Positions 14,864-17,713 of a DNA stretch of 17,713 nucleotides are shown one piece after another. Position 1 is the first letter of the stretch. Each line of letters begins with the position of its first letter. Source of the DNA: B8-G4 sp033720735 (GTDB lineage Bacteria > Bacteroidota > Bacteroidia > Chitinophagales > Saprospiraceae); assembly GCA_033720735.1 (NCBI GenBank), contig JAWWBX010000065.1, positions 1 to 17,713 of the forward strand, written 5' to 3'. The position numbers and the translations under genes were made by a program. The notes beneath the pieces are model-generated. The model had not been told where the DNA came from and made no database searches. It worked only from the letters and a program-made list of their open reading frames with translations.

Positions 14864-15688
14864 ATGCAAAAGATCACTGAATCACCTTCAGCCTATCGGC
14901 ACCTCGAGAAAATGTCCACCAGAGAGCTGTTGACCAATATCAATCAGGAGGATCAGAAGGTGCCATTGGCCGTTGCTCAGGTGATCAACGACCTGACGCC
15001 GCTCGTTGACGTGATTGTCGAGAAGCTGGCCGACGGTGGCCGGTTGTTTTACATCGGTGCCGGGACCAGCGGACGGTTGGGGATTCTTGATGCTTCCGAG
15101 TGCCCACCCACGTTTGGGGTGCCGCATGACATGGTGATCGGGCTGATCGCGGGGGGCGATGCGGCGATCAGAAAGGCCAAGGAGTTCGCCGAAGACGACG
15201 AAACACTGGCCTGGCAGGACTTGTCCGGATGCGCGATCGACGACCGGGACGTCGTGATCGGTATTGCTGCTTCCGGGACGACACCTTATGTGGTAGGCGG
15301 CCTCCGCGATGCGCGTGCACACGGCATTGTCACCGGCTGCATCACCTGCAATCCCGGGGCACCTGTGACAGAGCATGCCGATTTCCCGATCGTCGTGGTG
15401 GTGGGGCCGGAGTTTGTGACCGGCAGCACAAGAATGAAATCCGGAACTGCCCAGAAGCTGGTGTTAAACATGATCACGACCACAACGATGATCAGGCTGG
15501 GCAGGGTGCTGGACAACAAGATGGTGGACATGCAACTCGCCAACAACAAGCTGGTCGACCGGGGAACCAAAATGATCCTGCACCGTCACCCCGAGTTGAC
15601 GTATGACGCAGCCAAAGCGGTGTTGTTAAAAGAGGGGAGTGTGCGGTCGGCACTCGCACAACTGCAAATCCCGCAAGTGGATCAATAA
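14864..15688 (+). CDS. murQ: N-acetylmuramic acid 6-phosphate etherase
   Basis: MurQ removes the lactyl ether from MurNAc-6-phosphate to give GlcNAc-6-phosphate and D-lactate (EC 4.2.1.126), a cytosolic step in peptidoglycan recycling. The 274 residues carry a SIS sugar-phosphate domain with IGAGTSGRLG at 64-73, DASECPPTFG at 76-85, GIAASGTTPYVVGGL at 133-147 and EFVTGSTRMKSGTAQKLVLN at 183-202. E79 and E110 align by offset with catalytic Glu83 and Glu114 of E. coli MurQ (298 residues). The protein is about 24 residues shorter than the E. coli enzyme, mainly through a shorter C-terminus. No MurNAc kinase (anmK) or MurNAc PTS gene is adjacent. A palindrome lies upstream, and the rhomboid gene ends 3 bases from its stop. 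Confidence 0.97.
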   Translation: MQKITESPSAYRHLEKMSTRELLTNINQEDQKVPLAVAQVINDLTPLVDVIVEKLADGGRLFYIGAGTSGRLGILDASECPPTFGVPHDMVIGLIAGGDAAIRKAKEFAEDDETLAWQDLSGCAIDDRDVVIGIAASGTTPYVVGGLRDARAHGIVTGCITCNPGAPVTEHADFPIVVVVGPEFVTGSTRMKSGTAQKLVLNMITTTTMIRLGRVLDNKMVDMQLANNKLVDRGTKMILHRHPELTYDAAKAVLLKEGSVRSALAQLQIPQVDQ

Positions 15689-15691
15689 CTG

Positions 15692-16381
15692 TCAGGTACG
15701 GTCAGAGCGCCAGAACGACCGCTCCTGTTCGCGTTCTGAACGCGTGCGCTCAAAGGCATCACGGGGAAGGAGAAATTCGTCGGAAGGCTCCTCATCCAGC
15801 AACGGACGGGGTATTTCATCTTGCTCCAGGGCATTCTTGAAGAACCAGGAAACGATGATCCCTGCCACGGCCCCGTACAGATGGCTCTCCCAACTGATCC
15901 CTTCCTCACCCGGCACGATGCCGAGGAAATACCCGCTGTACATCACCAGGATCACCAATGCCAGTGCGATAGACTTGAAACTGCGCCGGAACACACCGCT
16001 CCAGAAAACGAAAGAGACCAGTCCGTATACGATCCCGCTCGCCCCGATGTGGTAGACAGAGCGTGCCATCAACCAGACACCGAGCCCGGTGAGCAGGTAA
16101 ATGATCAGAAAGCTCTTGACCGCGACCCGGCGGTAAAAAAGAAAGATAATGGCCGTGAGTGCTGCCAATGGTACGGTATTGGAAATGAGGTGCTGCCAGT
16201 CCCCGTGGATGAGCGGGGCCGTAATGATCCCTTTGAGACCGCTCACATCCCGCGGGAAAATACCGAGGCTGGCCAATCGAAAGCCGGTGGCGGCCTTAAA
16301 GAGGTGCACGGCCCACATCAAAACGATGAAGAAAAAGGGAAAGCGGAGTGCTTCGATCGCCTTGACGGTTTTTTCTTTCAC
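15692..16381 (-). CDS. Rhomboid-family intramembrane serine protease
   Basis: A 229-residue inner-membrane protease with about six membrane segments. The catalytic features are present: HGDWQHLISN with H64 and N68 (HxxxN oxyanion motif), YHIGASGIVYG with the GxSG serine S115, and ESHLYGAVAG with catalytic H167 in the last helix. After the last segment comes a charged cytoplasmic tail (about 185-229, rich in Glu, Arg and Asp: LLDEEPSDEF and RTRSEREQERS). The start is GTG at 16381, since an in-frame TAG lies two codons upstream and the next ATG falls inside the first membrane helix. Substrates are unknown. Its stop is 3 bases from that of murQ; the pairing is tail-to-tail and need not be functional. 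Confidence 0.93.
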   Translation of the reverse strand: MKEKTVKAIEALRFPFFFIVLMWAVHLFKAATGFRLASLGIFPRDVSGLKGIITAPLIHGDWQHLISNTVPLAALTAIIFLFYRRVAVKSFLIIYLLTGLGVWLMARSVYHIGASGIVYGLVSFVFWSGVFRRSFKSIALALVILVMYSGYFLGIVPGEEGISWESHLYGAVAGIIVSWFFKNALEQDEIPRPLLDEEPSDEFLLPRDAFERTRSEREQERSFWRSDRT

Positions 16382-16504
16382 TTGCTATCGGCTCTGCATT
16401 GGCAATGTTAAAGTATAACAGGATTTCTGCTGGAAAGATGCAGGTCACCAGATGGATTGGCAGTTGATTTGGACCAACGCCTGCCATCCGCGGACCAGGG
16501 GCTG

Positions 16505-17233
16505 TTAGAGGTACTTGCGGCGTACCAGCTGCACAAACACACGTGCTTTTTTGGCACGCTCTTCATCTGCCCAGACATATTCCTGCGCGGGTCCGTCCAG
16601 CAGGTATTCCCGTGCCTCCACGAAGTCATTCAGGCCATTGAGATGCCGGACGGCCTCGTCAAACGCCTGTGGATTGCCCCCAAACAACTCATTGATCGTC
16701 AGCAGGCGCTCATTGATCCCCATCTCATCCTGGATAGCCGTGATCGGCTGCGACTGGAGATTGTCAGCGACCTCGGCCGACGCACGTACTTCAAACAGGT
16801 CCAGCAGTGCTGCCGGACGCTCGCGCACTGTCGTTGAAGCTTTCGTGGCCGCCACCGGTGCATCACGCTGCGGCATCTCGTCGACGACCGCTGGATGTGT
16901 CACACTGGCCAATTCTGGCTCAGGCTCCGGTTGCTGGATGGGTTCCGGGTCCGCTGCCGGTGGCTCGGGTACTTCCGCTTCCGCTGCCGGTGAGGGCTCC
17001 TCCTGCGTCGTCACTGGCACTGCTTCGACGTGTTGTACTTCCATTGGCTCTGCCGCTTTCGATTTGGGCCTGGGCGCGGTGTCTTCCACCGGTTGCGAAA
17101 CGGCCTCATAAAGGTCCCGCAAGTAGCTGCGCAGCAAGTCCCGCTCGAGCGAGGAGGCGGTACCCTGTTCATCCATGTTGTCTACCAACGCCTGCACTTT
17201 CTTCAGGATACGCTTGGCCTTTTCCATGTTCAT
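16505..17233 (-). CDS. Conserved Bacteroidota protein of unknown function with two helical domains and a Pro/Glu-rich linker
   Basis: 242 residues without signal peptide or membrane segments, so probably cytosolic. A basic/helical N-terminal part (about 1-46: KAKRILKKVQALVDNMDEQ, SSLERDLLRSYLRDLYEAV) and a C-terminal domain (about 141-242: GINERLLTINELFGGNPQAF, FVEAREYLL, ARVFVQLVRRKYL) flank a low-complexity linker of about 95 residues rich in Pro, Glu, Ala and Val. I recall both end domains as conserved in Bacteroidota, but know no function. The C-terminal block looks like an interaction module. Start MNMEK at 17233; the second Met is an alternative. It is divergent from tdk, 112 bases apart, and has an exact TAnnTTTG match upstream. 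Confidence 0.85.
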   Translation of the reverse strand: MNMEKAKRILKKVQALVDNMDEQGTASSLERDLLRSYLRDLYEAVSQPVEDTAPRPKSKAAEPMEVQHVEAVPVTTQEEPSPAAEAEVPEPPAADPEPIQQPEPEPELASVTHPAVVDEMPQRDAPVAATKASTTVRERPAALLDLFEVRASAEVADNLQSQPITAIQDEMGINERLLTINELFGGNPQAFDEAVRHLNGLNDFVEAREYLLDGPAQEYVWADEERAKKARVFVQLVRRKYL

Positions 17234-17255
17234 TGGTCTTATCGTATTTGATCTT

Positions 17256-17263
17256 CAAAAATA
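17256..17263 (-). promoter_or_regulatory. Candidate -7 promoter element of the 16505-17233 gene
   Basis: On the minus strand this reads TATTTTTG, an exact match to the Bacteroidota -7 consensus TAnnTTTG, 22 bases before the ATG. The -33 position has TTT rather than TTG. Confidence 0.45.
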
Positions 17264-17333
17264 GAACTTCACTGCCAAGGCATAAAGTGCCTCCTGCCCG
17301 AAATTCACGTTCAACCGTGTTTGGAATCCCTTC

Positions 17334-17341
17334 TATCTTTA
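17334..17341 (+). promoter_or_regulatory. Candidate -7 promoter element of tdk
   Basis: TATCTTTA differs from TAnnTTTG only in the last base and is identical to the octamer found upstream of sucA. It ends 4 bases before the tdk ATG, so transcription from it would start at or very near the start codon (leaderless or nearly so). The -33 position has TTC (17310-17312), 21 bases upstream. Confidence 0.35.
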
Positions 17342-17345
17342 CTGC

Positions 17346-17713
17346 ATGTTTCTCGAACCATCATTCAGGGGTCAGCGCTCGGGCTGGATCGAGGTGATTT
17401 GCGGCTCCATGTTCTCAGGTAAAACGGAAGAACTGATCCGGCGATTGCGGAGAGCCAAAATTGCCAATCAACGCGTGGAGATCTTCAAGCCGGAGGCGGA
17501 TTCGCGCTACGACCTGCAAAATGTCGTATCACATGACAGCAACGTCATTTTGTCGAACGCCGTGGGCCAGTCGCGGGAAATCCTGGATATGGCCCGTGAT
17601 GTGGATGTCGTAGGCATCGACGAAGCACAATTCTTTGATGAATATCTGCCTGAAATCTGTCAGAAACTGGCGTTGCGCGGCACGCGTGTGATCGTATCCG
17701 GCCTGGATATGGA
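17346..17713 (+). CDS. tdk: Thymidine kinase (type II), N-terminal part (3' end outside window)
   Basis: Phosphorylates thymidine to dTMP with ATP in the salvage pathway (EC 2.7.1.21). 122 complete codons are visible before the right edge, out of the roughly 200 usual for the family. The N-terminus MFLEPSFRGQRSGWIEVICG is the form I know from Bacteroidota. The P-loop GSMFSGKTEELIRRLRRA has G20 and K26-T27. The Walker-B/catalytic motif IDEAQFFD places the catalytic base at E93. VEIFKPEADSRY and VIVSGLDM are also family typical. The zinc-ribbon and lasso regions would lie beyond the window. It is divergent from the 16505-17233 gene; no Shine-Dalgarno is visible. Confidence 0.97.
   Translation, partial: MFLEPSFRGQRSGWIEVICGSMFSGKTEELIRRLRRAKIANQRVEIFKPEADSRYDLQNVVSHDSNVILSNAVGQSREILDMARDVDVVGIDEAQFFDEYLPEICQKLALRGTRVIVSGLDM

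Overview
The window looks like ordinary chromosomal sequence from a Bacteroidota bacterium with fairly high G+C. A Saprospiria-like lineage is my best guess, but this is only an inference. The clade is supported by a SusC/RagA-type TonB-linked receptor, several secreted beta-barrel-like proteins typical of the phylum, a Bacteroidota-style thymidine kinase N-terminus, promoter candidates resembling the TAnnTTTG -7 element, and start codons that mostly lack a Shine-Dalgarno sequence. I see no rRNA, tRNA, CRISPR array, insertion sequence, integrase or phage gene. There are 16 protein-coding genes, two of them cut by the window edges, and no gene-free stretch exceeds 300 bases. The longest gap is 290 bases at 1548-1837.

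Layout. 1-1547 (-): 5' part of a SusC-like receptor. 1838-4576 (+): sucA, the E1 of 2-oxoglutarate dehydrogenase, facing a secreted barrel-like protein at 4583-5254 (-). 5371-9546 (+): a probable three-gene operon of a TMTC-like membrane glycosyltransferase with TPR repeats, dprA, and an alkaline phosphatase lipoprotein. 9551-10420 (-): lipA. 10517-11311 (-): a secreted Bacteroidota family of unknown function; a double hairpin lies between it and lipA. 11482-12132 (+): upp. 12212-14103 (+): a DUF1761-like membrane protein and a sodium:solute symporter, probably co-transcribed. 14088-14690 (-): a secreted START-like protein. 14864-15688 (+): murQ. 15692-16381 (-): a rhomboid protease. 16505-17233 (-): a conserved protein with a Pro/Glu-rich linker. 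17346-17713 (+): the 5' part of tdk.

Functional links are mostly housekeeping. sucA and lipA meet in the lipoate-dependent 2-oxoglutarate dehydrogenase complex, because LipA makes the lipoyl group of the E2 partner, whose gene is not here. upp and tdk are both pyrimidine-salvage genes. murQ recycles cell-wall amino sugar. The SusC-like receptor, two barrel-like proteins, the alkaline phosphatase, the START-like protein and the rhomboid belong to the cell envelope.

I did not find a convincing new multi-gene system. The items most worth a second look are architectural. All four convergent gene pairs end within 6 bases of each other or overlap, leaving no room for a terminator. There are clean palindromes upstream of sucA and murQ, a double hairpin abutting the putative lipA promoter, and a near-perfect tandem repeat carrying the stop codons of two convergent genes. 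Among the proteins, the TMTC-like glycosyltransferase and the uncharacterised families at 10517-11311 and 16505-17233 stand out.
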